The notes under the pieces were generated by a model. That model searched no databases and was not told where the DNA came from. It saw only the letters and a list, made by a program, of their open reading frames with translations. Of a stretch of DNA of 53,815 nt, positions 1-7,949 are shown piece after piece (the stretch's first letter is position 1; every line of letters begins with the position of its first letter). Origin of the DNA: JAYODW01 sp038116745 (GTDB taxonomy: Bacteria; Pseudomonadota; Gammaproteobacteria; Ga0077536); NCBI GenBank assembly GCA_038116745.1, contig JAYODW010000035.1, positions 1 to 53,815 on the forward strand, read 5' to 3'. A program made the position numbers and the translations under genes.

Positions 1-1
1 G

Positions 2-1198
2 GCCCTCGGCCACCACCCCGAGCTCGAGATTGTCTGTGCCAGCTACAGCCTGCCGCTCGCCCTCGAGCACTCACTCAAAACCCAGCAGGTCATGACCAGC
101 ACCTGGTACCGCAGCGCGTTTCCCCGCACCCGCCTCGATGACACACAGCAGCAGACCCAGACCGTGCTGCATACCAGCCGCGGCGGCGGGCGGCGCGCCA
201 CCTCGGTCCATGGCGCCATGACCGGGTTCGGCGCTGACATCATCATCCTCGACGATGCCAACAAGGCCGAAGATGCCTACTCCGAAAGCGCGCTCGAAGA
301 GGTCAACCGCTGGTTCCGCACCACCGTCTCAACCCGGCTGAACAGTCAGAAAACCGGGCGGATCGTCGTCGTCCAGCATCGTCTGCACGAGGACGACCTG
401 CCCGGCCATCTGCTCAAAAACGGTGACTGGCACCACCTCAACCTGCCCGCCATCGCCGAACAGCCGGCCGTCATTCCCTGCGGAGACGGGCACGAGAATC
501 ACCGGCAGCCGGGTGAGGTCCTGCACCCGGAAGCACAGCCCCGCGAGGTCCTCGACGCCATTCAGACTACCCTCGGCCCCACCGCTTTCTCCGCCCAGTA
601 CCAGCAGCGGCCAACCCCGCTCGAAGGCTCCATCATCCAGTGGGACTGGTTCCAGCGCTACCCACACAACCTCGACACCTCAAAGATGTGCCTGGTGCAC
701 AGTTGGGACCCCGCGCTCTCGCTCCGGGATAAAGCCAGCTACTCCGTCGGGCTCTGCGCCTGCCTCAAAGACGGAAACATCTACCTCGTGGATATGGTCC
801 GCAAACAACTCGATTTTCCAGATCTCCTCGACACTGTTAACGCCATGAGCGCACGTGCCAATTACGTGCTGATTGAATCAGCCGGCGCCGGCCTCGCGCT
901 CTGCCAGCAGGTAAAGGTCCGGCCCGACGTCAAGCTGGTACCCATCAGACCGGTTCAGAGCAAGACCACCCGCATGATGACCGCCACACCGCTGCTCAAG
1001 GCCGGCCGGGTCTATCTGCCGCCGTGGTCATCGCCGTGGCGCTCAGCCCTCTACGAAGAAACGCAGCGCTTTCCCTATGGCGAGCATGACGACATCGTGG
1101 ATGCGCTCTCTCAGCTGCTGAACTGGGTGATCGCCCTGGAGAGCCGACCCAAGGTCTCCGTTGCCATCCACCCGCTCTTCGCCGATGAGGATCACTGA
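2..1198 (+). CDS. Phage terminase large subunit (5' end outside window)
   Basis: Large terminase subunit: the ATPase-nuclease motor that packages and cuts phage DNA. The frame is open from the window edge, so the gene is partial at its 5' end and the P-loop lies outside. A Walker B run IIILDD is encoded near 239-256. The C-terminal RNase H-like nuclease half shows acidic positions in HSWDPALS, then ESAGAG, then HDDIVDAL near the end, the pattern expected for the metal-binding site. No portal or capsid gene follows. Instead a DUF2924 gene and a recombinase come next on the same strand, which suggests a degraded or rearranged prophage rather than an intact one. Confidence 0.88.
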   Translation, partial: ALGHHPELEIVCASYSLPLALEHSLKTQQVMTSTWYRSAFPRTRLDDTQQQTQTVLHTSRGGGRRATSVHGAMTGFGADIIILDDANKAEDAYSESALEEVNRWFRTTVSTRLNSQKTGRIVVVQHRLHEDDLPGHLLKNGDWHHLNLPAIAEQPAVIPCGDGHENHRQPGEVLHPEAQPREVLDAIQTTLGPTAFSAQYQQRPTPLEGSIIQWDWFQRYPHNLDTSKMCLVHSWDPALSLRDKASYSVGLCACLKDGNIYLVDMVRKQLDFPDLLDTVNAMSARANYVLIESAGAGLALCQQVKVRPDVKLVPIRPVQSKTTRMMTATPLLKAGRVYLPPWSSPWRSALYEETQRFPYGEHDDIVDALSQLLNWVIALESRPKVSVAIHPLFADEDH

Positions 1199-1282
1199 GC
1201 GAGCGCACCGCCCGTCCGGCAGACCGGGGGCACTGTTATCCGGACTGGACATCCGGCCCACTTCGAGCGTCCATGGACACCC

Positions 1283-1723
1283 ATGGATGCCACCACCATC
1301 AGCGATTTCGGCCAGCTCGACCGGGCGGCACTCACCGCCTGCTTCCTGACACTGTTCCAACGCGCCCCGCCGCCGCGCGCCAGCCTCGCCTTCCTGCGCA
1401 TCAACTGTGCCTGGGAGCTGCAGGCCCGCCAGCACCGCGCCCCTGCCCGGGACGCCCGGCGCCGCGTGCTGAAGCTCGCCCGACGGTTTGAGGCCGACCC
1501 GGCCCACGCGCCTTTTCCGCGCCCGCGGATCAAACCCGGCACCCGCCTCGTCCGCCAATGGCAAGGCCGGACGCACATCGTTACCACCACCGACGACGGC
1601 TATGAATACGAAGGCAACCGCTATGCCAGCCTGTCGGTGATTGCCCGCACCATTACCGGCACCCGCTGGTCCGGCCCCGCCTTCTTCGGGCTCCCGCCCG
1701 ACCGACGCCGGCACGCGCTGTGA
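1283..1723 (+). CDS. DUF2924 family protein
   Basis: 146-residue protein of the DUF2924 family. The recognisable core is in the C-terminal half: a KPGTRLVRQWQGRTH stretch, then an EYEGNRYASLSVIAR stretch, then ITGTRWSGPAFFGL. This block is typical of the small proteins encoded beside serine recombinases in phage-like elements, and the function is unknown. Its stop codon overlaps the GTG start of the recombinase gene (GTGA), so the two are almost certainly co-translated. The upstream ATG at 1273 is in another frame. The ribosome binding site is weak, so the start is less certain than the family call. Confidence 0.82.
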   Translation: MDATTISDFGQLDRAALTACFLTLFQRAPPPRASLAFLRINCAWELQARQHRAPARDARRRVLKLARRFEADPAHAPFPRPRIKPGTRLVRQWQGRTHIVTTTDDGYEYEGNRYASLSVIARTITGTRWSGPAFFGLPPDRRRHAL

Positions 1724-3324
1724 GCCGCCTGCGCTGCGCCGTCTACACCCGCAAATCGAGCGAAGAAGGACTCGAGCAGGACTTCAACTCGCTCGATGCC
1801 CAGCGCGAGGCCTGCGCAGCATTCGTCCGCAGCCAGCAGCACGAGGGCTGGTCACTCATCGAGACCCGCTACGATGACGGTGGCTTCTCCGGCGGGACCC
1901 TCGAGCGCCCTGCGCTCACCCGGCTTCTACAGGACCTCGACCAGGGCCGGCTCGACACCGTCGTGGTCTACAAGGTAGATCGCCTCACCCGCTCGCTGTC
2001 CGACTTCGCGCGCATCATCGAGCGCTTCGACGCCCGCGCGGTCTCCTTTGTCTCCGTCACCCAGCAGTTCAATACCACCTCCTCCATGGGCCGCCTGACC
2101 CTGAACGTCCTGCTGTCCTTCGCCCAGTTCGAACGCGAGGTCACCGCCGAGCGCATCCGGGACAAGATCGCCGCCTCCAAGGCCCGCGGCATGTGGATGG
2201 GTGGTCGTCCGCCCCTCGGCTATGACGTCCGCGAGCGGAAGCTCGTGGTCAACGAAGCCGAGGCCGCACAGGTGCGCCACATCTACACCCGCTATCTCGA
2301 GCTCGGCAATGTCCGCCTGTTGCGGGCAGCGCTCGCCCGGGAAGGGATCACAAGCAAACAACGTGCGGGTCAGACCCGACCGCCCGGCACCCCTGGACGC
2401 GGCGCGCTCTATCGCCTGTTGAGTAATCCGACCTACCGCGGGCTGGTGGCGCACAAGGGCAGAACCTACAACGGGCAGCATGACCCGATCGTCGACGAGA
2501 CCACCTGGGCGGCCGTGCAGCAGACGCTGGCAGACAACCGCGCCGTGGACTCAAACAGGACACGCGTCGCAGCGCCCGCCCGACTAGCCGGACGCATAGT
2601 CGACCAGTACGGAAACCCGCTCGGCACCAATCACGCCTGCCGGCACGGCAAACGCTACCGCTACTACGTGGCCCGGACACCGGCTGGCGCAGCGCTGCCC
2701 CGCCGCCTGCCCGCGCACGACCTCGAACAGGCCGTGCTCACAGCCATCGAGCGCCATCGGCAGACGGCACCGGAAACCTACCGGTCAGCGGCAGCAGCAG
2801 ACAAGATCGCGCAACGCTCAGACAGCGAGCGCTGGGCGGCGGTGCTGCCTCACCTCGAGCGGGTGGTACTGCGCCCCGGAGAACTTGAGATCACGCTCTC
2901 AGTCCCCGCCGCCGGTACCCGCAGAGTGCAGAGCACGGAGATCCAGCAGAGCGAGGTGCTCTGCCAGCCCTTCACCCTCAGCCGACGCGGCGGTGCCCTC
3001 AGTCTGATCACCCCGGACGATCAGCTGCCGCGACCCTCCAACGGCATTCTCCGAGCCGTCGCCCGGACCTGGCGTTGGAATGAACGTCTGATGGAAGAAC
3101 CCGGGCTCACCCTGACTGCTCTCGCACGCGAGGAAGGCGTCACCGACGCCCTCATCCGACAGCATCTGCCGCTGCGCGCGCTGTCGCCGACGGTGCTGGA
3201 AGCCCTGCTGGCGGGACGGGCACTGACGGTCAGCACCGTCGATACCCTGGTCGCCGCCGCATCCCTGGACTGGGCAGAGCAGGAGGCACGGCTGCTGCCG
3301 CAACAGCCCATCAGCCAACGATAG
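1720..3324 (+). CDS. Large serine recombinase (resolvase/invertase superfamily)
   Basis: 534-residue site-specific recombinase that would integrate or excise the element. The N-terminal resolvase domain (about residues 5-160) starts with VYTRKSSEEG; the nucleophile should be one of Ser13/Ser14. It continues through YKVDRLTRS and FAQFEREVTAERIRDK. A recombinase DNA-binding domain follows (about 175-275, with GRPPLGYDV and LLSNPTYRGLV). The zinc-ribbon region is poorly conserved: only one Cys is seen in the ACRHGKRYRYYV segment. The start is GTG, overlapping the DUF2924 stop. The gene reads towards the tRNA-Ser, whose 3' end lies about 180 bp downstream, so it is probably the distal gene of the element. 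Confidence 0.9.
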   Translation: MSRLRCAVYTRKSSEEGLEQDFNSLDAQREACAAFVRSQQHEGWSLIETRYDDGGFSGGTLERPALTRLLQDLDQGRLDTVVVYKVDRLTRSLSDFARIIERFDARAVSFVSVTQQFNTTSSMGRLTLNVLLSFAQFEREVTAERIRDKIAASKARGMWMGGRPPLGYDVRERKLVVNEAEAAQVRHIYTRYLELGNVRLLRAALAREGITSKQRAGQTRPPGTPGRGALYRLLSNPTYRGLVAHKGRTYNGQHDPIVDETTWAAVQQTLADNRAVDSNRTRVAAPARLAGRIVDQYGNPLGTNHACRHGKRYRYYVARTPAGAALPRRLPAHDLEQAVLTAIERHRQTAPETYRSAAAADKIAQRSDSERWAAVLPHLERVVLRPGELEITLSVPAAGTRRVQSTEIQQSEVLCQPFTLSRRGGALSLITPDDQLPRPSNGILRAVARTWRWNERLMEEPGLTLTALAREEGVTDALIRQHLPLRALSPTVLEALLAGRALTVSTVDTLVAAASLDWAEQEARLLPQQPISQR

Positions 3325-3500
3325 AAACCCGACTCCGAACCCCGGAACTGGCGTCCGGAGAAACTGCCCCAAAAAAACACACGCAGCGCTGTTCTCCACC
3401 GCGCATGGCGACGGAGTCAGCCTGTCAGGGCCTTATAAGGGATTGATTAAGTGAGAGTCTTTCCGAGGACAGGAAATCCTGTCCTCGGAGAAGGACTCGT
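3325..3500. other. Intergenic gap between recombinase and tRNA-Ser
   Basis: No gene is seen. The stretch probably holds one end of the mobile element. It contains a short CCGGA/TCCGG inverted repeat right after the recombinase, an AT-richer patch (about 3433-3460), and the long perfect palindrome listed separately. No attachment-site duplication can be recognised because the other end of the element is outside the window. Confidence 0.5.
3462..3489. repeat. Perfect 13-bp inverted repeat with 2-nt loop
   Basis: Arms 3462-3474 and 3477-3489 (TCCGAGGACAGGA and its exact complement) flank a two-base centre. It lies 11 bp beyond the 3' end of tRNA-Ser, so it could be that gene's transcription stop, but no T-run follows on either strand. 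It could also mark a recombinase site or element boundary. The symmetry is clear; the role is not. Confidence 0.75.
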
Positions 3501-3591
3501 TGGCGGAGAGAGAGGGATTCGAACCCTCGATACGGGGTTACCGTATACACACTTTCCAGGCGTGCGCCTTCAACCACTCGGCCACCTCTCC
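3501..3591 (-). tRNA. tRNA-Ser (anticodon GGA)
   Basis: Serine tRNA reading UCC (and UCU by wobble). The minus strand begins GGAGAGGTGGCCGAG and ends with an encoded CCA. The T arm is GAGGG-TTCGAAT-CCCTC. The anticodon stem is CACGC/GTGTG around the loop CTGGAAA, with GGA encoded at 3555-3557. A long variable arm of the class II type is present. At 91 nt it has the usual length for tRNA-Ser with CCA. Its 3' end faces the recombinase-bearing element, the side on which elements commonly insert. Confidence 0.97.
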
Positions 3592-3620
3592 TGAAGCTGT
3601 TTCAGCACGCCCCCGAAAAC

Positions 3621-3626
3621 ACTATA
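3621..3626 (-). promoter_or_regulatory. Probable -10 element of the tRNA-Ser gene
   Basis: Minus strand TATAGT followed by a G/C-rich discriminator and the tRNA start about 30 nt downstream, as in stable-RNA promoters. No convincing -35 hexamer is seen at the right spacing. Confidence 0.35.
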
Positions 3627-3772
3627 TGTACCGCGGACGCCGCGGGACGGCAGGTCGTGCTGCTACCACCCGCGCCGGCAGAAAATCCGGCCCGCGAGCG
3701 GGCGCGCATTGTAACGGATAACGCTGTGGGGTTGGATGCGCCGACCGCTGGTGCCGCGCTCGGGCTGCGCGC

Positions 3773-4177
3773 TCAGGCGACGGCGCGGTGACGCGCCAGG
3801 CTCTCCAGGATCTCGGCCTCGCCGGCGGTCAGCTCACACACGTCTTTGACTTCATCCAGGCTCGCACCGCCGCGGATCAGCTTCATCGCATGCTGCACGG
3901 CGAGCTGGTTCTCATCCCCGCCCTGGTGCTTCAGCTTGTCGAGCTGTTTCTGCAGGGTCTGCTGCAGACGCTGACCGTTTTCAAAGCGATTCGCGAGACC
4001 GCGCGAACACGCGAGCACCGCACCGAAGTTCCGCTCGAGCGTCATCACCCTGGCGGTCTGTTCATCAAGCGCCATGCGCAATTCGCTCGCCGTGCGCCGA
4101 CCGAGGAATGCCACTGCGCCCACTGCGAGCAGCAGGCCAACCGTTAGAAAAGTCATTACCAGTTCCATCGTCATCAC
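3773..4177 (-). CDS. DUF2802 membrane-anchored protein
   Basis: 134-residue protein with one N-terminal membrane segment (about residues 6-25), a coiled-coil-like helix (about 35-85), and a C-terminal DUF2802 domain containing HAMKLIRGGASLDEV and CELTAGEAEILESL, which resembles a small helix-turn-helix. Proteins of this type are encoded after cheW at the end of the chemotaxis part of polar-flagellum loci in Pseudomonas-like bacteria. The function is unknown. Several ATG codons lie close together at the start (4177, 4174, 4168), and the exact one cannot be settled. It probably shares a transcript with cheW and the 54-residue gene upstream. Confidence 0.8.
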   Translation of the reverse strand: MMTMELVMTFLTVGLLLAVGAVAFLGRRTASELRMALDEQTARVMTLERNFGAVLACSRGLANRFENGQRLQQTLQKQLDKLKHQGGDENQLAVQHAMKLIRGGASLDEVKDVCELTAGEAEILESLARHRAVA

Positions 4178-4180
4178 CGT

Positions 4181-4345
4181 TCAGGCGTAAACGTCCACCA
4201 GGGATTCTCCGTCGCGCGGCCTGCGCCGACGCGCCTCGTCCTGGTCATCCTCAGACTCACGTTTCTCCTCAACCCGATCCCGATCAGGCTCAATCCGCCG
4301 GGGCGGCTTGAGGGGTGTGAGCGGTGGTGGAGGTCGGATATCCAT
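4181..4345 (-). CDS. 54-residue proline/charge-rich small protein downstream of cheW
   Basis: A short frame between cheW and the DUF2802 gene that is easily missed. It begins MDIRPPPPLTPLK, has a highly charged middle (Arg, Glu, Asp), and ends SLVDVYA. A longer frame on the same strand (4174-4362) overlaps it, but that one looks like random sequence rich in Arg, His and Ser. The proline-rich start, charged body and DVYA end resemble small proteins that I recall next to DUF2802/cheW genes in related flagellar loci, but this was not checked by search. No strong ribosome binding site is visible, so it may be translated by coupling to cheW, which ends 17 nt upstream. Function unknown. Confidence 0.6.
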   Translation of the reverse strand: MDIRPPPPLTPLKPPRRIEPDRDRVEEKRESEDDQDEARRRRPRDGESLVDVYA

Positions 4346-4362
4346 ACGCGGTAGACACGCAT

Positions 4363-4839
4363 CTAAAAGGCCCCGATCGCGTCGCGGTCTTCCTCGGTCA
4401 CCAGCTTGGTCAGGTCGATGAAGATGGTGATCTCACCGTCCTTGCTGAACACGCCCTGGATGTAGCGCGTGTTCTCGTCCTTGCCCAGAGTCGGCGGTGG
4501 ATCGATCTGCGAGGCGCTGACGTTCAGCACCTCGGCGACACTGTCGACCAGCAGGCCAACGGCAATCTTGCCCGCTTCAATGATCATGATGCGGGAGTTT
4601 TCAGTGATCTCCCGCGCCTCAAGATTGAGCAGCATGCGCGTATCGAGCACGGTCACCACGTTGCCGCGCAGGTTGATGATCCCCATCACGTAATGTGGCG
4701 CACCGGGTACCGGCGCGACGTCCGTCATGCGCAGCACTTCCTGTACCTGCATGACGTTGATCCCATAGGTCTCGTCCGCGAGGCGGAAAGTCACAAAGCG
4801 GTAAAGCGGATCTTCCTTTTCCTCGAATATCGAACTCAT
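4363..4839 (-). CDS. cheW: Chemotaxis coupling protein CheW
   Basis: 158-residue adaptor that links chemoreceptors to CheA in the chemosensory array. A single CheW domain covers almost the whole protein. Typical segments are YGINVMQVQEVLR, then VMGIINLRGNVVTVLD, then VGLLVDSVAEVL. It lies downstream of the parC-parP pair and upstream of the 54-residue and DUF2802 genes, the usual end of a Pseudomonas-type chemotaxis block. Length is normal for the family and no key residue appears missing. Confidence 0.96.
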   Translation of the reverse strand: MSSIFEEKEDPLYRFVTFRLADETYGINVMQVQEVLRMTDVAPVPGAPHYVMGIINLRGNVVTVLDTRMLLNLEAREITENSRIMIIEAGKIAVGLLVDSVAEVLNVSASQIDPPPTLGKDENTRYIQGVFSKDGEITIFIDLTKLVTEEDRDAIGAF

Positions 4840-4934
4840 ACCTGTCTCCTCAACGATCCGGCGTGACGGGTGTCATGGACCCGACGCCCAATCTGCCTTG
4901 ATGGAGTTCTATGCGAAAGCCGTGCCAGGAGAGT

Positions 4935-5411
4935 TCAGGCGTGCGCCGACAGCATCAGGTGGGCGCCCAGCAGCTGCCGGTCCAGCACCAGACTGGGCGG
5001 ATCTGTGAGCGTGCCGATAATCCAGGGCTCAGTGCGGTTGGTCGCCCGTGCGTTCAACGCGTCGCGCGGCAGGGTTATGTCTTCGTCGATCCGGCAGGGA
5101 CCGAAACCGTAAGGCAGGCCGGCGAGCTGGATGTAGCTGCTTTGTTCGCCGCTGGCGACCGCCGCATCAGCGTAACGCGTCGGCACCATCACGCGGGGAT
5201 CCAGGAAGTGACAGCCAAAATCGGGCGCGGAGGAGACGCTGACAATGTCACTGCGGCGCAACGCAAAGCGCAGCTGTCCGATACGAAAAACCAGGTAGCG
5301 GACCTGCGCCGTGTCAAATATCGAGACACTTGATGATGCTGCCGCAACCGGCGTCACGGCCTCATCGAAGTAATCGGAAAAGTAATCGCCCAGCAGGTCC
5401 ATACCTGCCAC
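4935..5411 (-). CDS. CheW-like polar array protein (ParP-type)
   Basis: 158-residue protein with one divergent CheW-like domain (about residues 35-155; RYLVFRIGQLRFALRRSDIV is its first recognisable part). The N-terminal 35 residues are acidic. It is encoded 1 nt after parC. In Vibrio, ParP uses a CheW-like domain to bind CheA and receptors and joins them to ParC at the pole. Position and domain fit that role, but this protein lacks the long proline-rich N-terminal region of the Vibrio ParP. It could also be read as a second CheW. ATGs occur at 5411 and 5402; the first was kept. Confidence 0.72.
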   Translation of the reverse strand: MAGMDLLGDYFSDYFDEAVTPVAAASSSVSIFDTAQVRYLVFRIGQLRFALRRSDIVSVSSAPDFGCHFLDPRVMVPTRYADAAVASGEQSSYIQLAGLPYGFGPCRIDEDITLPRDALNARATNRTEPWIIGTLTDPPSLVLDRQLLGAHLMLSAHA

Positions 5412-5412
5412 C

Positions 5413-6216
5413 TCAGCCGGCGATCCTGAGCGACGGCTCGTTCCGCGTAGCGCGCAGCAGCGCGCTCAACAGGCGCTCGTAAGCCTGGCTGCCGCGCGCT
5501 TCCGGCTGCCAGCAGGTCAGCGGCACGCCTTCGCGGCTCGCTTCGCGCAGCTGGGTATCGACCGGGATGTAGTCCGGCCACAGGTTGATGTCATCGCGAC
5601 AGCGCAGCTCAAGCAGCGTATCGCGCGCGGCGCGGGTACGGCGGTCGTACATTGTCGGCACGACCAGGTTCGGCATCGCACGGCCAGTGGAGTTCTGCAG
5701 CAGTTCGAGGGTGCGCAGCAGCCGATCGAGCGAACACAGCGCAAGCTGCTCGGTCTGCAGCGGCACGACGAGAAACTCCGCCGCCGCCAGCGCGTTGATC
5801 ACCAGCATGCCGAGCGTCGGCGGACAATCAATGATGCAGGTTTCAAAGTCGCCGGACAGGCGTCTCAGGTGGCGCGCCAGAACGCGCCCCATTCCCTTCA
5901 GCGCGCCGCAGCGCCGCTCGAGCGACACCAGCGCTGTCGCCGCTGGAATCATGCTGATCCCGGGCGTTGAGGTCGGGCGCACCAGGCTGTGCACCTCATA
6001 GCTCGCGCCGGCTGCGGCCGCCTCGAAGAGATCGTGAATGCTCGCCGTATCGGCAGCGTCCGGATCGAAACCGAAATAGCTGGAACACGACCCGTGCGGA
6101 TCGAGATCAACCAACAGCACGCGTTCCCTCCGGCGGCAGAGCGCGCCGGCCAGATTCACAACGGTCGTGGTCTTACCCACCCCGCCCTTCTGCGCCATGA
6201 CTGTCCAGGTTCTCAT
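5413..6216 (-). CDS. ParA-family ATPase for polar localisation of chemotaxis arrays (ParC-type)
   Basis: 267-residue MinD/ParA ATPase. A deviant Walker A motif (KGGVGKTT, residues 10-17) is followed by VLLVDLDPHGS and CIIDCPPTLG (Walker B region). ParC relatives recruit chemosensory arrays to the cell pole and segregate them at division. The gene sits between motD and the CheW-like gene, overlapping motD by 4 nt, exactly where this ParA homologue lies in other polar-flagellum loci. That context separates it from plasmid or chromosome ParA, and no parB or parS is nearby. Confidence 0.88.
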   Translation of the reverse strand: MRTWTVMAQKGGVGKTTTVVNLAGALCRRRERVLLVDLDPHGSCSSYFGFDPDAADTASIHDLFEAAAAGASYEVHSLVRPTSTPGISMIPAATALVSLERRCGALKGMGRVLARHLRRLSGDFETCIIDCPPTLGMLVINALAAAEFLVVPLQTEQLALCSLDRLLRTLELLQNSTGRAMPNLVVPTMYDRRTRAARDTLLELRCRDDINLWPDYIPVDTQLREASREGVPLTCWQPEARGSQAYERLLSALLRATRNEPSLRIAG

Positions 6217-7112
6217 AGTGAAACGGCCTCGGGACCAGGAAGTTCCGTGACACGTTGCAATATCTGTGCCGGCAAATCCTCGACGTCTTTCAGGGCGCCC
6301 AGGCTGACCGCCGCCGCGGGCAGATTGTCGTGGCGGCCTATAGAAACCACGACTCTGCGGTTGCGTTTGCGCCCTTCCGGGTTGTCATTGCTGTCAATAG
6401 GGTGCCGATCACCAAAGGCGGCGGCGGAAACCTGACTCGGATCCATGCCGCCTTCCACCATCGCGGCGGCAACGCTCGCCGCCCGGGCTGCAGATTCCTG
6501 CCACTTCTGCGCTGCCTCGCCCTCCAGGTGGCCGGGCGCGTCGGTATAGCCCTCTACCCGCACAGGGGTCTCGACCGCCCGCGCCAGACTGGCCAGATCG
6601 CTCACCACCGCAGCCGGCCCCGGGGCCAGTTCATGTCCTTCCTTGCCGAAAGCGTAATCAGCGTTGAACTCGACTTCTGTCCAGTCCTCGCTTTCCTGCA
6701 GCTGCACATCACCGGCGGTGATCAGCTCAGCCAGCAGGGTTTTCAGCACCGGCGTCAGCTCGTCGGCGCGCAGGTTCTCCGGCACCATCCGGGCGGCCGG
6801 CGCAAATTCCGCATCGTCACTGTCCAGGCTCTCGTTTTCACGTGCCGGCGCCGCCTGCTGCGCGCGCTCGCGCCGCTGTTCCAGCGCCTCGGCCAGCGCC
6901 GGATCTTTGAAAACTTCCTCGAGCGAAGCCGAGAGCACACGGAACTTGCCGTCGTTGACCGAGGAGATGGAATACATCACCACGAAGAACGCGAACATCA
7001 AGGTGATGAAGTCCGCGTAGGAGATCACCCAGCGGTCGGCAGTGCTGCGCTCGTCCTCCTCGAACTCGTCTGCCTCGGCGCGCCTGGCGTAGCGCCCGCG
7101 CATATCAGTCAA
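6213..7112 (-). CDS. motD: Flagellar stator protein MotD (MotB family)
   Basis: 299-residue stator subunit. A single transmembrane helix (about residues 28-47) holds the proton-accepting Asp34 in ISYADFITLMF. The C-terminal OmpA-like peptidoglycan-binding domain (about 150-275) includes VEGYTDAPGH and RKRNRRVVVSIGR. Together with MotC it forms the ion channel that drives rotation. It overlaps motC by 8 nt and parC by 4 nt, so the three are one operon. In Pseudomonas the MotCD stator supports swarming and high-load swimming. No motAB pair is present in the window. Confidence 0.94.
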   Translation of the reverse strand: MTDMRGRYARRAEADEFEEDERSTADRWVISYADFITLMFAFFVVMYSISSVNDGKFRVLSASLEEVFKDPALAEALEQRRERAQQAAPARENESLDSDDAEFAPAARMVPENLRADELTPVLKTLLAELITAGDVQLQESEDWTEVEFNADYAFGKEGHELAPGPAAVVSDLASLARAVETPVRVEGYTDAPGHLEGEAAQKWQESAARAASVAAAMVEGGMDPSQVSAAAFGDRHPIDSNDNPEGRKRNRRVVVSIGRHDNLPAAAVSLGALKDVEDLPAQILQRVTELPGPEAVSL

Positions 7113-7851
7113 CCAGTCCCTGGAGACGCGCCTCGACCACGTGCGGATTGGCGCCCTGACCGATGGCGCAGATCCCGATTGCGAGCATCTCCTCCACCCG
7201 GGACTGCGCCCGCACCAGGGTTTTTATCTTGTTCGCCGCCGGCAGAAACACCAGGTTGGCCAGACCCACGCCGTAGACCGTGGCCACGAACGCGACCGCG
7301 ATCCCCTCCCCGAGACGCGAGGGATCAGACAGATTGTTCATCACCTGGATCAGACCCAGCACGGCACCCAGGATCCCCAGGGTCGGCGCGTAGCCGCCTA
7401 TGCTGTCGACCACGCGCGCAGCGCCGAGATCGCGCCGCTCGCGCGCCAGGGAGTCGTGCTCCAGCGTGTCGCGGATGCTCTCGGGGTCGCTGCCATCAAT
7501 CACCAGCAGCAGCCCTTTGCGCGCATAGAGACTGGGCACTTTCTCCACCACCTTCTCCAGACCCAGCAGTCCTTCGCGGCGCGCCATCTGCGCCCATAGC
7601 TTGAGGTCATCCAGCGTCTTCCTGGTATTCGCACGCGGCGGAAAGAACACCCAGACGAGAAGGCGCATGGCGCGCAGGAAAACCGGCATCGGCGCCTGCA
7701 GCATGGCCGCGCCGAAGCTGCCGCCCAGCACAATCAGCAGGGCCGGCGCGTTGAACAGCGCAGCCAGCTGACCGCCCTCCAGGTACTGGCCGGTGAGCAC
7801 AGCCCCCAGGCCAATGACCAGCCCGATCAGGCTCAGTCCATCAAAACGCAT
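7105..7851 (-). CDS. motC: Flagellar stator protein MotC (MotA family)
   Basis: About 248-residue integral membrane subunit of the stator channel. Hydrophobic segments occur near the start (LSLIGLVIGLGAVLTG), at ALLIVLGGSFGAAML, and as a C-terminal pair (YAPTLGILGAVLGLIQV and GIAVAFVATVYGVGLA), giving the usual four-helix layout with a large cytoplasmic loop. The start chosen is the ATG at 7851 (MRFDGLSL), because the upstream codons back to 7878 add non-hydrophobic residues not expected in this family. It is the first gene of the motC-motD-parC group and is preceded by the acyl-CoA synthetase gene. Confidence 0.92.
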   Translation of the reverse strand: MRFDGLSLIGLVIGLGAVLTGQYLEGGQLAALFNAPALLIVLGGSFGAAMLQAPMPVFLRAMRLLVWVFFPPRANTRKTLDDLKLWAQMARREGLLGLEKVVEKVPSLYARKGLLLVIDGSDPESIRDTLEHDSLARERRDLGAARVVDSIGGYAPTLGILGAVLGLIQVMNNLSDPSRLGEGIAVAFVATVYGVGLANLVFLPAANKIKTLVRAQSRVEEMLAIGICAIGQGANPHVVEARLQGLVD

Positions 7852-7949
7852 CGCTGGATCCCAGGTCCCCGTCACCACTCCGCAGCCATAATCGCACGAC
7901 TACGCTGTTGCGGGGCACCCGCCCCAAGCGCCCGTCCACGTGCCCACCG

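Noticed and set aside
3325..3461. A terminator after the recombinase
   Set aside because: Only a 5-bp stem with no T-run; not convincing.
3500..3721. A 73-residue plus-strand frame starting MAEREGFEPSIRGY
   Set aside because: It runs antisense across the tRNA-Ser gene; this translation of tRNA-Ser is a familiar annotation artefact.
4174..4362. A 62-residue minus-strand frame after cheW
   Set aside because: Random-looking composition; the 54-residue frame at 4181-4345 in the same stretch is far more protein-like.
6255..7604. A 449-codon plus-strand frame opposite motD and motC
   Set aside because: Antisense to two clear stator genes; composition rich in Arg, His and Pro, as expected of a shadow frame in GC-rich DNA.
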